64,000 bases of DNA from Marinobacter halophilus (GCF_003007685.1 NZ_PXNN01000017.1:124001-188000); one strand, 5' to 3'; positions 36,199 through 44,486 are shown, counted from the stretch's first letter. Numbers and translations: made by a program. The notes: generated by a model from the letters alone, not told the origin.

Positions 36199-36932
36199 TT
36201 CGTTCAACCCTCATCCTGAGTGCACTTCTATTTTCAGCACCAACTGCCCTTGGTAGCCCTTTTGAATTTACCGGCACCGCAACCGATGACCGAGACAATC
36301 TGATCTACGTGGAGTCGCATCGGGTGGAGGGTCACTGCGCCGAAGGTGTGTTCCAGCCAGTGATGCACTCGGTTCAGTACCGCGAAACCCGCCGGGACGA
36401 GCCCTTTGCCGTTAAAGCGCTGAGCTTTGACAACGGCTCCTTGCGCCCGACCGTGGAATTCAGCCAGCCGGATTACAACGAACAGCTGAACATTCGCCAT
36501 ATGGAACCCGACGAACTCGAGATTCAGTGGCAACAGCCTTCCGGTAACACAGAGGTCTACAGCGTCACATTTGATCAAAGCCTGGTCGTCGACGCTGGCT
36601 TTGATCACCTGGTCAGAGCAAACTGGGACAGAGTCGCCAGGGGTGAAGCGATAGAGTTCCGGTTCCTTGCGCCGACTCGGGGTGAGCACTACGGTTTTGT
36701 GCTGGAATCGACGTCGAGCAGCCAGATCAGTGCCGATGTGGTGGTTCGAATTCGCCCAACCAGTCTGGTATTGAGGCTACTTGTCGATCCGATTGTGCTT
36801 GGCTACAACCGGGAAGGCGCCCTTACCGATTATCTGGGCCTGACCAACATTCGCCGGAATTCAGACGAAAATTACACCGCCCACATCCGTTATCAAGTCT
36901 CCAACTACCCGGATTGTGAGCTGACCCCCTGA
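36195..36932 (+). CDS. Unrecognised secreted protein closing the lipid operon
   Basis: A 245-residue protein with a clear signal peptide (MIRSTLILSALLFSAPTALG, cleavage near 20). The mature part is mostly beta-strand with an N-terminal F-E-F-T-G-T-A and a Cys near residue 50 (EGHCAEG) that could pair with the one near the C-terminus (YPDCELTP). I do not recognise the family. ATG at 36195 overlaps the DUF2878 stop, tying it to the operon. A periplasmic role on lipids or lipid transport is only a guess. Confidence 0.72.
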   Translation: MIRSTLILSALLFSAPTALGSPFEFTGTATDDRDNLIYVESHRVEGHCAEGVFQPVMHSVQYRETRRDEPFAVKALSFDNGSLRPTVEFSQPDYNEQLNIRHMEPDELEIQWQQPSGNTEVYSVTFDQSLVVDAGFDHLVRANWDRVARGEAIEFRFLAPTRGEHYGFVLESTSSSQISADVVVRIRPTSLVLRLLVDPIVLGYNREGALTDYLGLTNIRRNSDENYTAHIRYQVSNYPDCELTP

Positions 36933-37011
36933 AATCGGCGGCCCAGCCAAACGGAACCTCTGCCACTGTGTGCTAAACTTCGGAGCAAATTGTCCCGGAG
37001 ACCTCACACCC

Positions 37012-37824
37012 ATGATGTTCGTGTCGTTTAACGTCAATAGTATCCGCACCCGCCTGCACCAGCTTGAGGCCGTTATCAAGCAACTGAACCCGGATGTGAT
37101 CGGACTGCAGGAAACCAAGGTCACCGACGAAGAATTCCCGGTAGACGCGATTCGAGCACTGGGTTACCACGTTCATTTCCATGGTCAGAAAACCCACTAC
37201 GGCGTTGCTCTGCTGTCCAGGGCCGAGCCGGAGGACGTGTTCAAAGGCTACGCAACAAATAACGAAGATGCCCAGAGACGCCTGATTACCGGTCGTTTCA
37301 CGGTGAACGGTGAGCCACTGACGGTGATCAACGGGTACTTTCCCCAGGGCGAAAGCCGTGATCACCCGATCAAGTTTCCTGCCAAAGAAAAATTCTATCA
37401 GGACCTGATGAGCTATCTGGACGAACTGTCCAGCCAGCCAGGACACGTGGTTGTGATGGGGGATATGAACATCTCCCCCACCGACAAGGACATTGGCATC
37501 GGCGCCGACAATGCCAAACGCTGGCTGCGCAGCGGAAAATGCAGTTTTTTGCCGGAAGAACGGGAGTGGCTGGGCCAGGTCGAGCAACGCGGCTTCACAG
37601 ATGTCTTCCGCCACCTGAATCCGGGCGAAAGCAATACCTTCAGCTGGTTTGATTACCGCAGCAAAGGGTTTGAGCGCGAGCCCAGGCGCGGACTGCGGAT
37701 CGATTTGATTATGGCGAGTGAAAGTTTGCTTCCGAAAGCCGAAGCCGCGGGCGTCAGTTACGACATCCGCGCCATGGAGCGGCCGTCAGACCATTGCCCG
37801 GTCTGGGCACGATTTGATCTTTAA
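37012..37824 (+). CDS. xthA: Exodeoxyribonuclease III (XthA)
   Basis: A 270-residue AP endonuclease/3'-5' exonuclease of the EEP fold: V-S-F-N-V-N-S-I-R (3-11), G-L-Q-E-T-K with catalytic Glu near 36, GDMNISPTDKDIG (about 152) and the closing A-M-E-R-P-S-D-H-C-P-V with catalytic His near 262. Cuts DNA at abasic sites in base-excision repair. ATG at 37012 has GGAG upstream; the second ATG three bases later is equally possible. Repair gene directly after an oxidative-type lipid operon. Confidence 0.93.
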   Translation: MMFVSFNVNSIRTRLHQLEAVIKQLNPDVIGLQETKVTDEEFPVDAIRALGYHVHFHGQKTHYGVALLSRAEPEDVFKGYATNNEDAQRRLITGRFTVNGEPLTVINGYFPQGESRDHPIKFPAKEKFYQDLMSYLDELSSQPGHVVVMGDMNISPTDKDIGIGADNAKRWLRSGKCSFLPEEREWLGQVEQRGFTDVFRHLNPGESNTFSWFDYRSKGFEREPRRGLRIDLIMASESLLPKAEAAGVSYDIRAMERPSDHCPVWARFDL

Positions 37825-37839
37825 GCAACTGATTGCCCG

Positions 37840-38472
37840 ATGATGAAAAAAATTAAAACCAGGGACAGGATTCTCGGCACCAGCCTTCAGCTGTTCAATA
37901 GTCTGGGCGAGCCCAATGTGACCACCTTGCTGATATCCGACGAACTGGACATCAGTCCGGGCAATCTCTATTACCATTTCAAATGCAAAGGCGACATTGT
38001 AGACGAACTGTTTGACAGCTTTGAGGCCGAGTTGCTGGATTTGCTGGCAGTGCCTGAGGATGCCGACATTTCACTGGACGAGTTCAGTTTTTTCCTGCAT
38101 CTGCTGTTTGAAGCCGTCGCCCGTTATCGCTTCATGTACCAGGATCTGGTGAACGTGCTGTCCCGGCACAGCCAGCTGCAAGTGCGCTTTCGGCGCATAC
38201 TCAAGAAGAAGAAAGCGGGGTTCATGGCCTTGTGTGAAAGCTTTCGACGCCAGGACATGATGATCATCGACGAAGCCGAGCTGCTGTCCCTGTGCGAGCA
38301 ACTCACCCTGACCGCCTGCTATTGGAGCAGTTTTGACACCTTATCCCACCTGGATGACCGGGATTCCGTTGACCCGGGCAAAGGGGTTTATCAGATGCTG
38401 CATCTGATCCTCCCCTATCTGGCCGACCAAGAGCAGCAAGAGATCCGTCTCACCAGTCGCCGCTATTTATAG
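37840..38472 (+). CDS. phaD: TetR-family regulator PhaD-like
   Basis: A 210-residue TetR protein. The first 60 residues, KTRDRILGTSLQLFNSLGEPNVTTL to ISPGNLYYHFKCKGDIVDELF, match the Pseudomonas PhaD type closely. PhaD activates polyhydroxyalkanoate granule genes; here it converges on a phasin gene 16 bases away, as expected. Starts 15 bases after xthA. No PHA synthase in the window. Confidence 0.82.
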   Translation: MMKKIKTRDRILGTSLQLFNSLGEPNVTTLLISDELDISPGNLYYHFKCKGDIVDELFDSFEAELLDLLAVPEDADISLDEFSFFLHLLFEAVARYRFMYQDLVNVLSRHSQLQVRFRRILKKKKAGFMALCESFRRQDMMIIDEAELLSLCEQLTLTACYWSSFDTLSHLDDRDSVDPGKGVYQMLHLILPYLADQEQQEIRLTSRRYL

Positions 38473-38488
38473 TTATAGGCTATAAGCG

Positions 38489-38908
38489 TTATTCTTCTTC
38501 GTCATTCGCCTCAGCGTCTCCACGCAATCGGGCCAGTTCGCTTTCCAACGCTTCAATTCGGTGCTCAAGGGATTCGATCTCTTCCCGGCGATGAATCCCC
38601 AGGCGCCGCAATGCGCCCGACACTCGCTGATCGAACATATGCTCCAGCCGGTCCCAGGTGCCAGTGGCCCGTTCCCGGACTTCCCCAACCCGGTCTTCAA
38701 CGGTGCGAATCTGCTTCTCAACGGCACCGCGGGTGCGGGTTTCCAGTTGCTCGCCTTCCTGAACCAACCGATCGAAAAGTTTACCGGTGTCTTCTTCGGC
38801 CTTGGTAAAAGCACCAAGACCTGCCAACCAGATCTGACGAGCGGAATCTTTGATTTTGTCCGCCAGTTGCGGGTCATTCTCTGGTTGCTTATCGTCGTGA
38901 TCAGACAT
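38489..38908 (-). CDS. Phasin family protein (polyhydroxyalkanoate granule-associated)
   Basis: A 139-residue protein: acidic N-terminus, then the phasin core ADKIKDSARQIWLAGLGAFTKAEEDTGKLFDRLVQEGEQLETRTR (about 16-60), and a C-terminal coiled coil (about 95-139) ending in an acidic run. Coats PHA granules. ATG at 38908 follows AGAGGTG; a longer reading to 38962 includes a hydrophobic, unlikely N-terminus. PhaD is convergent next to it. Confidence 0.87.
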   Translation of the reverse strand: MSDHDDKQPENDPQLADKIKDSARQIWLAGLGAFTKAEEDTGKLFDRLVQEGEQLETRTRGAVEKQIRTVEDRVGEVRERATGTWDRLEHMFDQRVSGALRRLGIHRREEIESLEHRIEALESELARLRGDAEANDEEE

Positions 38909-39110
38909 GAACACCTCTTGGCCATACAACAGGAAGAATATCCGCCATTGTATTACAGCCAATCCGGGATTTCAGCGATCCTGAGGGCCCCGCTGAAACC
39001 CGCGCAGCGAAAGGGCGCAATATAAACACCGATGGCATATGAAAAAATGTTTTCAAACGAAAGCCGCCCCCGCTTGAACTGTTCACATTATGGTCAATAC
39101 TTCTTAATAC

Positions 39111-39201
39111 CGATGTCCCAGTTGATGTCGGTTTGTCTGGAAGTCTTTCATGGATACTACTCGCACGCCTCTGCCCGGCATCCCTTGCCGGGCTTTTTTT
39201 T
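39111..39201 (+). ncRNA. Candidate small RNA ending in an orphan terminator
   Basis: A strong rho-independent terminator (39173-39201) follows about 700 bases with no plus-strand gene after phaD ends at 38472. A possible promoter, TTGAAC then 16 bases then AATACT (about 39073-39100), lies ahead. The RNA would be about 90 bases, with a 5' stem (ACCGA...TCGGT), single-stranded GGA twice, and the terminator stem. Ends are estimated. It could instead be an unusual long phaD 3' tail. Confidence 0.35.
39173..39201 (+). terminator. Rho-independent terminator with no upstream gene
   Basis: Stem GCCCGGCA/TGCCGGGC with loop TCCCT followed by eight T. Plus-strand orientation only; the left side has no A run, so it is not for the phasin strand. 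Confidence 0.85.
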
Positions 39202-39260
39202 GGTATTATCGCCCACACTTATAAGCTTATTCCTGAGTCTTAATTTTGTGGAGATAGTCA

Positions 39261-39698
39261 ATGATTGATATTGCATGGAGTCAGTTCACCCCCGGTACCG
39301 CCCTCGCTGGAGGCATCCTGATAGGTCTGGCGGCGGCCAGCTTTCTGCTACTGAACGGTCGTATCGCCGGTATCAGTGGCATTCTTGGCGGTCTGCTGCC
39401 ACCCACAAAATACGACACCATCTGGCGCATCGCTTTTTTGGCGGGATTGATCGGAGCACCCATGTTGTGGATGCTGGTGGCAGAACTGCCACCGATTGAA
39501 ATCAACGCTGGCTACCCCACCCTGATCATTGCCGGCTTGTTAGTCGGTATTGGCACACGTTATGGCTCTGGCTGCACCAGCGGCCACGGGGTTTGCGGGT
39601 TGTCCCGGCTTTCTTTCAGATCACTGGCTGCGACGCTGAGCTTTATGGCGACCGGTTTTATCACCGTCTTTGTTATCCGCCACCTGATCGGAGCCTGA
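39261..39698 (+). CDS. YeeE/YedE family transporter, first half
   Basis: A 145-residue membrane protein with four hydrophobic segments and the YeeE/YedE (DUF395, sulfur transport) core: G-G-I-L-I-G-L-A-A-A-S-F, G-R-I-A-G-I-S-G-I and G-S-G-C-T-S-G-H-G-V-C-G-L-S-R near residues 102-116. The Cys in this motif matches the thiosulfate-binding Cys of related TsuA proteins. It makes a pair with the next gene, starting four bases after this stop. Thiosulfate or similar sulfur import is the best guess. Confidence 0.84.
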   Translation: MIDIAWSQFTPGTALAGGILIGLAAASFLLLNGRIAGISGILGGLLPPTKYDTIWRIAFLAGLIGAPMLWMLVAELPPIEINAGYPTLIIAGLLVGIGTRYGSGCTSGHGVCGLSRLSFRSLAATLSFMATGFITVFVIRHLIGA

Positions 39699-39702
39699 TA
39701 CC

Positions 39703-40134
39703 ATGAAGTATTCTCTCGCATCCGTATTTGCCGGTTTGCTGTTTGGTCTTGGCCTGATTGTTTCCGGCATGGCAAATCCTGAGAAAGTACTCGGATTTCT
39801 GGATATCGCCGGCCTGTGGGATCCATCCCTGGCCTTTGTCATGGGCGGCGCCATCCTGGTCGGCCTGGTGGCATTTGCTCTGGCTCGTAAACGTACCTTG
39901 TCGTTCCTGGGTTTCAACATGACGCTGCCCACCAACACCCGGATCGAAAAACGTCTGGTGATAGGCAGCATGATGTTTGGCATCGGCTGGGGAGTTGCCG
40001 GATTTTGCCCAGGACCAGGGCTGGTTGCGTTGGGTGCGGGCGAAATCAAAGCCGTTGTCTTTGTCGGCTCCATGGTTGCCGGTATGATCCTGTTTGAATA
40101 CGTTGAGCGTAAACGCGCAACTTCAGCGACCTGA
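39703..40134 (+). CDS. YeeE/YedE family transporter, second half
   Basis: A 143-residue membrane protein, homologous to its neighbour: G-L-L-F-G-L-G-L-I-V-S-G-M-A-N-P-E-K-V-L-G-F-L-D-I-A-G-L-W-D-P-S-L and, near 98-110, W-G-V-A-G-F-C-P-G-P-G-L-V with a conserved Cys. Together the two short chains equal one full-length YeeE protein. Followed by a sulfurtransferase-like gene after a hairpin. Confidence 0.84.
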   Translation: MKYSLASVFAGLLFGLGLIVSGMANPEKVLGFLDIAGLWDPSLAFVMGGAILVGLVAFALARKRTLSFLGFNMTLPTNTRIEKRLVIGSMMFGIGWGVAGFCPGPGLVALGAGEIKAVVFVGSMVAGMILFEYVERKRATSAT

Positions 40135-40177
40135 GCCGTTAGTGCTGTAAATCTGGAATACGCCTCGGTTAAACTTC

Positions 40178-40199
40178 GTCCGGGCCTGAAGGCCCGGAC
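40178..40199 (+). other. Perfect nine-base hairpin without T run
   Basis: GTCCGGGCC, loop TGAA, GGCCCGGAC, between the YeeE pair and the sulfurtransferase-like gene, 24 bases before the next start. No T tract follows, so it is more likely an RNA-stabilising or translation-affecting structure than a terminator. Confidence 0.55.
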
Positions 40200-40223
40200 A
40201 TCTGAACCAATCGGAGTCACGCA

Positions 40224-40652
40224 GTGGATATCAGAAAGATTGATGACAGCATTTCAGTCGCCCCACAGATCGCGATTACTGATGTATCAGAGATCGCGCG
40301 CCTGGGATTCAAAACGCTCGTCGCCAACCGTCCCGACCGCGAAGAGCCAGGACAGCCTGCCATGGCAGATATCGAAGCTGCCGCTGCAGAGCATGGCCTG
40401 AAGTGGGTCTACATGCCGGTGGAGTCTGGCAACATCACCGACGCCGACGTTGACCAGTTTGCAACAATGATCCGCGACGCCGACACGCCCGTATTCGCTT
40501 TCTGTCGTTCGGGCACCCGTTGCACCGTGCTATGGTCCCTGAGCAACGCCCGCGAGCTTGAGCCACAGGACATCCTGTCAAAAGCTCAACAGGCAGGCTA
40601 CGACATGACCGGGCTGATTCCCCGCCTGTTGCAACACGCCAGCAAACGCTGA
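40224..40652 (+). CDS. TIGR01244 family sulfurtransferase-like phosphatase-fold protein
   Basis: A 142-residue protein with a PTP-like loop C-R-S-G-T-R (about 94-99, in FAFCRSGTRCTVLW) and the N-terminal ISVAPQIAITDVSEIARLGFKTLVANRPDREEPGQP of the TIGR01244/Blh family. Such domains are often fused to or beside sulfide-handling enzymes. Here the YeeE pair precedes it, consistent with a sulfur role. GTG start at 40224 with GGAGT upstream. Confidence 0.82.
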   Translation: MDIRKIDDSISVAPQIAITDVSEIARLGFKTLVANRPDREEPGQPAMADIEAAAAEHGLKWVYMPVESGNITDADVDQFATMIRDADTPVFAFCRSGTRCTVLWSLSNARELEPQDILSKAQQAGYDMTGLIPRLLQHASKR

Positions 40653-40676
40653 AACCCCAACCACCGGATAGCTTTC

Positions 40677-41789
40677 ATGCCCTACAAAGGAACCGATAAC
40701 TTCAGCCACAACCAACCCGAGCGCCTAGGCATATTGGTCACCAACCTTGGCACCCCGGATGCACCGACCACCCCGGCGTTGCGCCGATATCTGGCTGAAT
40801 TTCTATGGGACCCGCGTGTGGTGGAAGTGCCCCGCCCAATCTGGTGGCTGATCCTGCATGGCATTATTCTGCGCATTCGCCCCAGGAAAAGTGCACAGGC
40901 CTATGCCAGTGTCTGGAAGCCTGAGGGCTCGCCCCTGCTTATTCATACCGCCAAACAGGCTGAAGGCATCCGCGAGGCTCTGAAAGCGAAATACGGTAGC
41001 AACGTGATCGTCGGTTTCGCCATGCGCTACGGCAACCCGTCGATTGCACGAGTGCTTGATGAGATGCAGGATCAGGGTGTACGCAAACTGTTAGTGTTGC
41101 CGCTTTACCCGCAGTATTCCGCATCTACTACTGCCTCCACCTTTGATGCCATTGCCAACGACTTTGCCGGGCGCCGCTGGTTGCCGGATTTCCGGTTTAT
41201 TTCCCACTACCACGATTACCCTGCCTACATCGAGGCCATGGCCCAACACATCGAGGCCCACTGGTCAGAACACGGCCGTCATCAAAAACTCATGCTTTCT
41301 TATCACGGCGTGCCCCTGAAGTACCTGCAACGGGGTGACCCTTACCATTGCGAGTGCCATAAAACCTCCAGGCTGCTGGCTGAGCGCCTGGGACTGGGGC
41401 CGGATGAGTACATGACCACCTTCCAATCGCGTTTTGGCCGGGAGGAGTGGCTGCAGCCCTACACCGATGAAACACTTAAATCCTTGCCCGCAAATGGCGT
41501 AAAATCCATAGACGTATTCTGCCCCGGCTTTTCCTCGGATTGCCTTGAGACCATCGAGGAAATCAACGAAGAAAACCGGGAATACTTTATGGAATCTGGC
41601 GGCCAGGGCTTTGGCTATATTCCGTGCCTTAACGCCACGCCTGGCCATATCGAGGCGCTGGTGCAATTGGTTGAGGAAAACTTGAAAGGCTGGGCGGTAC
41701 CGCAGAACGACGTTGACACGCTGGCCGCAAGAGCCGCTTGTGCCGAGGCCCGCAAGCAGGCAACCTTTCCGGGTCGAAACGACATCTGA
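40677..41789 (+). CDS. hemH: Ferrochelatase
   Basis: A 370-residue enzyme that inserts ferrous iron into protoporphyrin IX. L-V-T-N-L-G-T-P-D-A-P-T near residue 20, YPQYSASTTAS (about 144-154), L-S-Y-H-G-V-P with the catalytic His near 205, and the F-C-P-G-F-S-S-D-C-L-E-T-I-E-E-I stretch with the conserved Glu near 288. Follows the sulfurtransferase-like gene by 24 bases and precedes pxpA by 15. Confidence 0.94.
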   Translation: MPYKGTDNFSHNQPERLGILVTNLGTPDAPTTPALRRYLAEFLWDPRVVEVPRPIWWLILHGIILRIRPRKSAQAYASVWKPEGSPLLIHTAKQAEGIREALKAKYGSNVIVGFAMRYGNPSIARVLDEMQDQGVRKLLVLPLYPQYSASTTASTFDAIANDFAGRRWLPDFRFISHYHDYPAYIEAMAQHIEAHWSEHGRHQKLMLSYHGVPLKYLQRGDPYHCECHKTSRLLAERLGLGPDEYMTTFQSRFGREEWLQPYTDETLKSLPANGVKSIDVFCPGFSSDCLETIEEINEENREYFMESGGQGFGYIPCLNATPGHIEALVQLVEENLKGWAVPQNDVDTLAARAACAEARKQATFPGRNDI

Positions 41790-41804
41790 GAGCTTTGATA
41801 CGGC

Positions 41805-42542
41805 ATGAAACTGAACTGCGATCTGGGCGAAAGTTACGGTGCCTGGCAAATGGGTCAGGACGATCAGGTGATGCCACTGATCGACATGGCAAACGTGGCC
41901 TGCGGCTTCCATGCCGCAGACCCCATGGTTATCCGTGAGACTCTGGCCTTGGCCGCCCGCTACCAAGTCGATATTGGCGCCCACCCCTCCTATCACGACC
42001 TTCCCGGCTTTGGCCGTCGCTCCATCAAGCACACCCCCGAGGAGATCGAAGCCTTGCTGCTGTATCAGCTCGGCGCGCTCGAGGGTATGTGCCGTAGAGA
42101 GGGCCTTGCCCTTACGTACGTTAAACCACACGGCGCCCTCAATAACGACATGATGCGGGACCGGAGTACTCTGGAGGCGGTGATGCGGGCAACCCGCCTG
42201 TTCCGCCAGGACCTGGCTTTGATGATTCCCGTCACCCTGAACTACCGGGAACACCAGCAAATGGCCTCACAGATTGGCATCCCCTTGCTGCTGGAAGCCT
42301 TTGCCGACCGCGCTTACGATGATGACGGACAGCTGGTTTCGCGACGTCAGGCTGGTGCAGTGCATGAAAGCCCTGATCTGATCGTCCGCCAGGCAGTTTC
42401 GTTTGCTGATAAGGGCGGTGTGTTCAGCGCAACCGGCACCTGGCTGGAGTTGCCGGCAGACAGCCTTTGTGTGCATGGCGACAACGCAGCCGCGCTGTCC
42501 GCCATTCGGGCTATCCGCCAGACGTTGGGTAAACCCGGCTGA
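41805..42542 (+). CDS. pxpA: 5-oxoprolinase subunit A (LamB/YcsF family)
   Basis: A 245-residue subunit beginning MKLNCDLGESYGAWQMGQDDQVMPLIDMANVACGFHAADP, with IGAHPSYHDLPGFGRR and V-K-P-H-G-A-L-N-N-D near 105-114. With PxpB and PxpC it opens 5-oxoproline to glutamate using ATP. Its TGA shares a base with the pxpB ATG. Confidence 0.95.
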   Translation: MKLNCDLGESYGAWQMGQDDQVMPLIDMANVACGFHAADPMVIRETLALAARYQVDIGAHPSYHDLPGFGRRSIKHTPEEIEALLLYQLGALEGMCRREGLALTYVKPHGALNNDMMRDRSTLEAVMRATRLFRQDLALMIPVTLNYREHQQMASQIGIPLLLEAFADRAYDDDGQLVSRRQAGAVHESPDLIVRQAVSFADKGGVFSATGTWLELPADSLCVHGDNAAALSAIRAIRQTLGKPG

Positions 42543-43240
42543 TGCTTGAGCCGGTTTCGGAAGATGCGGTGCTTATTACCCTGGCCGAGGCCATCGACGA
42601 CGCCCTGCCCGCGCGCATTACCCGCCTTACCCAATCCCTTCATGACGCGAACCTTCCCTGGCTACGCGACCTGGTGCCGTCCTACACCACCTTGCTCGTG
42701 GTTTATGATCCGGTACGGGTGGATTTTCGAGAGGTGACGTCCCGGCTGAGAGCCATCGTCAAGGCCGACAACACGCAGACGGAGCGCACGGTACAAGCCA
42801 CTGGCGATCTCGTGGAACTGCCGGTCTACTACAGCGTCGAATCCGGCCCGGATCTGGCAGCATTGGCGGCTGAAACCGGCCTGAGTACGGCGGAGGTGAT
42901 TGCCCGGCATTCCGCCTTAGAATACCGCGTACACGCCCTGGGCTTCGCGCCAGGATTTGCCTTTATGGGCGAGGTTGACCCCACGATCGCGCAGCCACGC
43001 AAACCGACACCCCGCAAACGGGTGCCCGCCGGCAGTGTCGGCATTGCCAACCGTCAAACGGCGGTCTATCCACAAGCCTCTCCAGGCGGATGGCAGATCA
43101 TTGGCCGCTGCCCGGTTCGGCTGTTTGACCCGCAACATTTGTCACGGCTCAAGGCCGGAGACCGAGTGCGGTTCCGGGCCATCAGCCGAGAGGATTTTCT
43201 GGCCGCCGGCGGTGAATTGACGGAGATCTGTGAACCTTGA
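42542..43240 (+). CDS. pxpB: 5-oxoprolinase subunit B (KipI family)
   Basis: A 232-residue subunit with V-E-L-P-V-Y-Y, H-S-A-L-E-Y-R-V-H-A-L-G-F-A-P-G-F-A-F-M-G near 120-140, and R-V-P-A-G-S-V-G-I-A-N-R-Q-T-A-V-Y-P. Central piece of the PxpABC complex; overlaps both neighbours. Confidence 0.94.
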   Translation: MLEPVSEDAVLITLAEAIDDALPARITRLTQSLHDANLPWLRDLVPSYTTLLVVYDPVRVDFREVTSRLRAIVKADNTQTERTVQATGDLVELPVYYSVESGPDLAALAAETGLSTAEVIARHSALEYRVHALGFAPGFAFMGEVDPTIAQPRKPTPRKRVPAGSVGIANRQTAVYPQASPGGWQIIGRCPVRLFDPQHLSRLKAGDRVRFRAISREDFLAAGGELTEICEP

Positions 43241-44190
43241 GCTGGCTTGACGTCATCAGCCCCGGCGTTCAGAGCACCGTCCAGGACGCAGGTCGCCAGG
43301 GCTACCGCCATCATGGATTGGCCGGTGGCGGCGCCCTGGATATTCGCAGCTATACCTGGGCAAACAAGCTACTGGATAACCCGCGTAACGCCGCCTGCCT
43401 GGAAATCATCCTGGGCGGATTTCACGGCGTAGCAAGGGGCCAACTGCAGATCGCACTGACCGGCGCCGAGGCGCCCGTTGCCATCAATGGCAACCCAGTG
43501 CAGCTCTGGCAAACTCTCAACCTGAACGATGGTGACGAACTGACGATCGGCCACTCAACAACTCACCGGTTAATTTATCTCGCGGTGGCCGGGGGATTGG
43601 ACACGCCGTTGTGTTTTGACAGTCGGTCTGTGGTGGTTCGGGAGCACGTCGCCGGCCTTGCCCCGGTCAAGCCCGACGATAAACTGACCGCCTTGCAACC
43701 CGGTCACGAACTGCCCTCACGCTTTGTGCCGATATCGTGCCGCCCCGGGATGCAACCAGACGTTACCTTACGACTGGTTCCGGGCTACCAATACTCACTT
43801 TTTAAGCGCACCGATATTCTCAGGCTGACAACCAGCGTTTACACCGTCAGTGAGCAATCCGACCGGATGGGGTTTCGACTGCAGGGGCCGGCCCTGGCGT
43901 CGCCACCGGCCGGCATCATTTCAGAGGGAATTGCGCAAGGCGCGATGCAGATTCCAGGAGACGGGCTTCCGATTGTACTGCTCAATGACTGCCAGACCAT
44001 CGGTGGCTATCCCAAACCCGGTGTAGTTCCGAGCCTTGATTGCGGCGCGCTGGCCCAACAACTACCTGGCGCCAACATTCGTTTTGAGCTGACCGACCTG
44101 GCTACGGTGCAGAACGAGCGCCGCTTGTTTGAGCACCACTACCATCAGACTCGCTGGTGTCAGAACGGCCGCTCACTCGCGTGGCTTTGA
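43237..44190 (+). CDS. pxpC: 5-oxoprolinase subunit C (KipA family)
   Basis: A 317-residue biotin-dependent-carboxylase-like domain protein: GVQSTVQDAGRQGYRHHGLAGGGALDIRSYTWANKLLDN near the start, L-T-G-A-E-A-P-V and S-E-Q-S-D-R-M-G-F-R-L-Q-G near 205-217. The TTG at 43237 overlaps the pxpB stop (TTGA) with GGAG upstream, so it is translationally coupled. No other start fits this N-terminus. Confidence 0.92.
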   Translation: MSWLDVISPGVQSTVQDAGRQGYRHHGLAGGGALDIRSYTWANKLLDNPRNAACLEIILGGFHGVARGQLQIALTGAEAPVAINGNPVQLWQTLNLNDGDELTIGHSTTHRLIYLAVAGGLDTPLCFDSRSVVVREHVAGLAPVKPDDKLTALQPGHELPSRFVPISCRPGMQPDVTLRLVPGYQYSLFKRTDILRLTTSVYTVSEQSDRMGFRLQGPALASPPAGIISEGIAQGAMQIPGDGLPIVLLNDCQTIGGYPKPGVVPSLDCGALAQQLPGANIRFELTDLATVQNERRLFEHHYHQTRWCQNGRSLAWL

Positions 44191-44371
44191 CTTTATGATG
44201 ATCGGAAAGATCCGGTACCGCCTGGCAAAAAGTACACTCCTCGTTGTCCACATTGGCACCGCCGGTTTCCACGTAACGCACCCGATGGCTGGCCTTGTCC
44301 CGGTTGGCGGACACCGCAAAGCGACGGCTTTCCCGATCGAGATCGGTTTCTGGCGTTTGATTCTGGTCCAT
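44102..44371 (-). CDS. Possible hypothetical protein, 89 residues, overlapping pxpC
   Basis: Starts MDQNQTPETDLDRESRRFAV with AGGTG upstream of the ATG at 44371. Highly polar, with one C-T-F-C pair (residues about 47-50) that could bind a metal or be redox active. The last 30 codons overlap the end of pxpC on the opposite strand; those are Ser/Gly-rich and may be fortuitous. Weak support; not recognised. Confidence 0.4.
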   Translation of the reverse strand: MDQNQTPETDLDRESRRFAVSANRDKASHRVRYVETGGANVDNEECTFCQAVPDLSDHHKVKATRVSGRSDTSESDGSGAQTSGARSAP

Positions 44372-44486
44372 AAGCACACCTGCGCATAGCGAGTCAGTTC
44401 AACTCTGAGTGTACGGGATGTAAATAGGAAAGTGCTACGCAGGAAGGTACGTAGAGAAAGCGGCAATCAGGAATACAATAAAAAAA

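Larger units (their letters stand above)
38909..39260. other. 352-bp intergenic region between the phasin and YeeE genes
   Basis: No convincing protein gene. It holds the phasin promoter (leftward), a plus-strand terminator at 39173-39201 with no gene in front of it, and the promoter and GGAG (39250-39253) of the YeeE gene. A possible small RNA between about 39095 and 39201 is listed separately. Confidence 0.5.

Noticed and set aside
39032..39268. 78-codon frame in the gap before the YeeE gene
   Set aside because: It reads straight through a strong terminator and has no Shine-Dalgarno.
41265..42260. 331-codon frame antisense to hemH and pxpA
   Set aside because: Both opposite genes are certain and the frame shows no family features.
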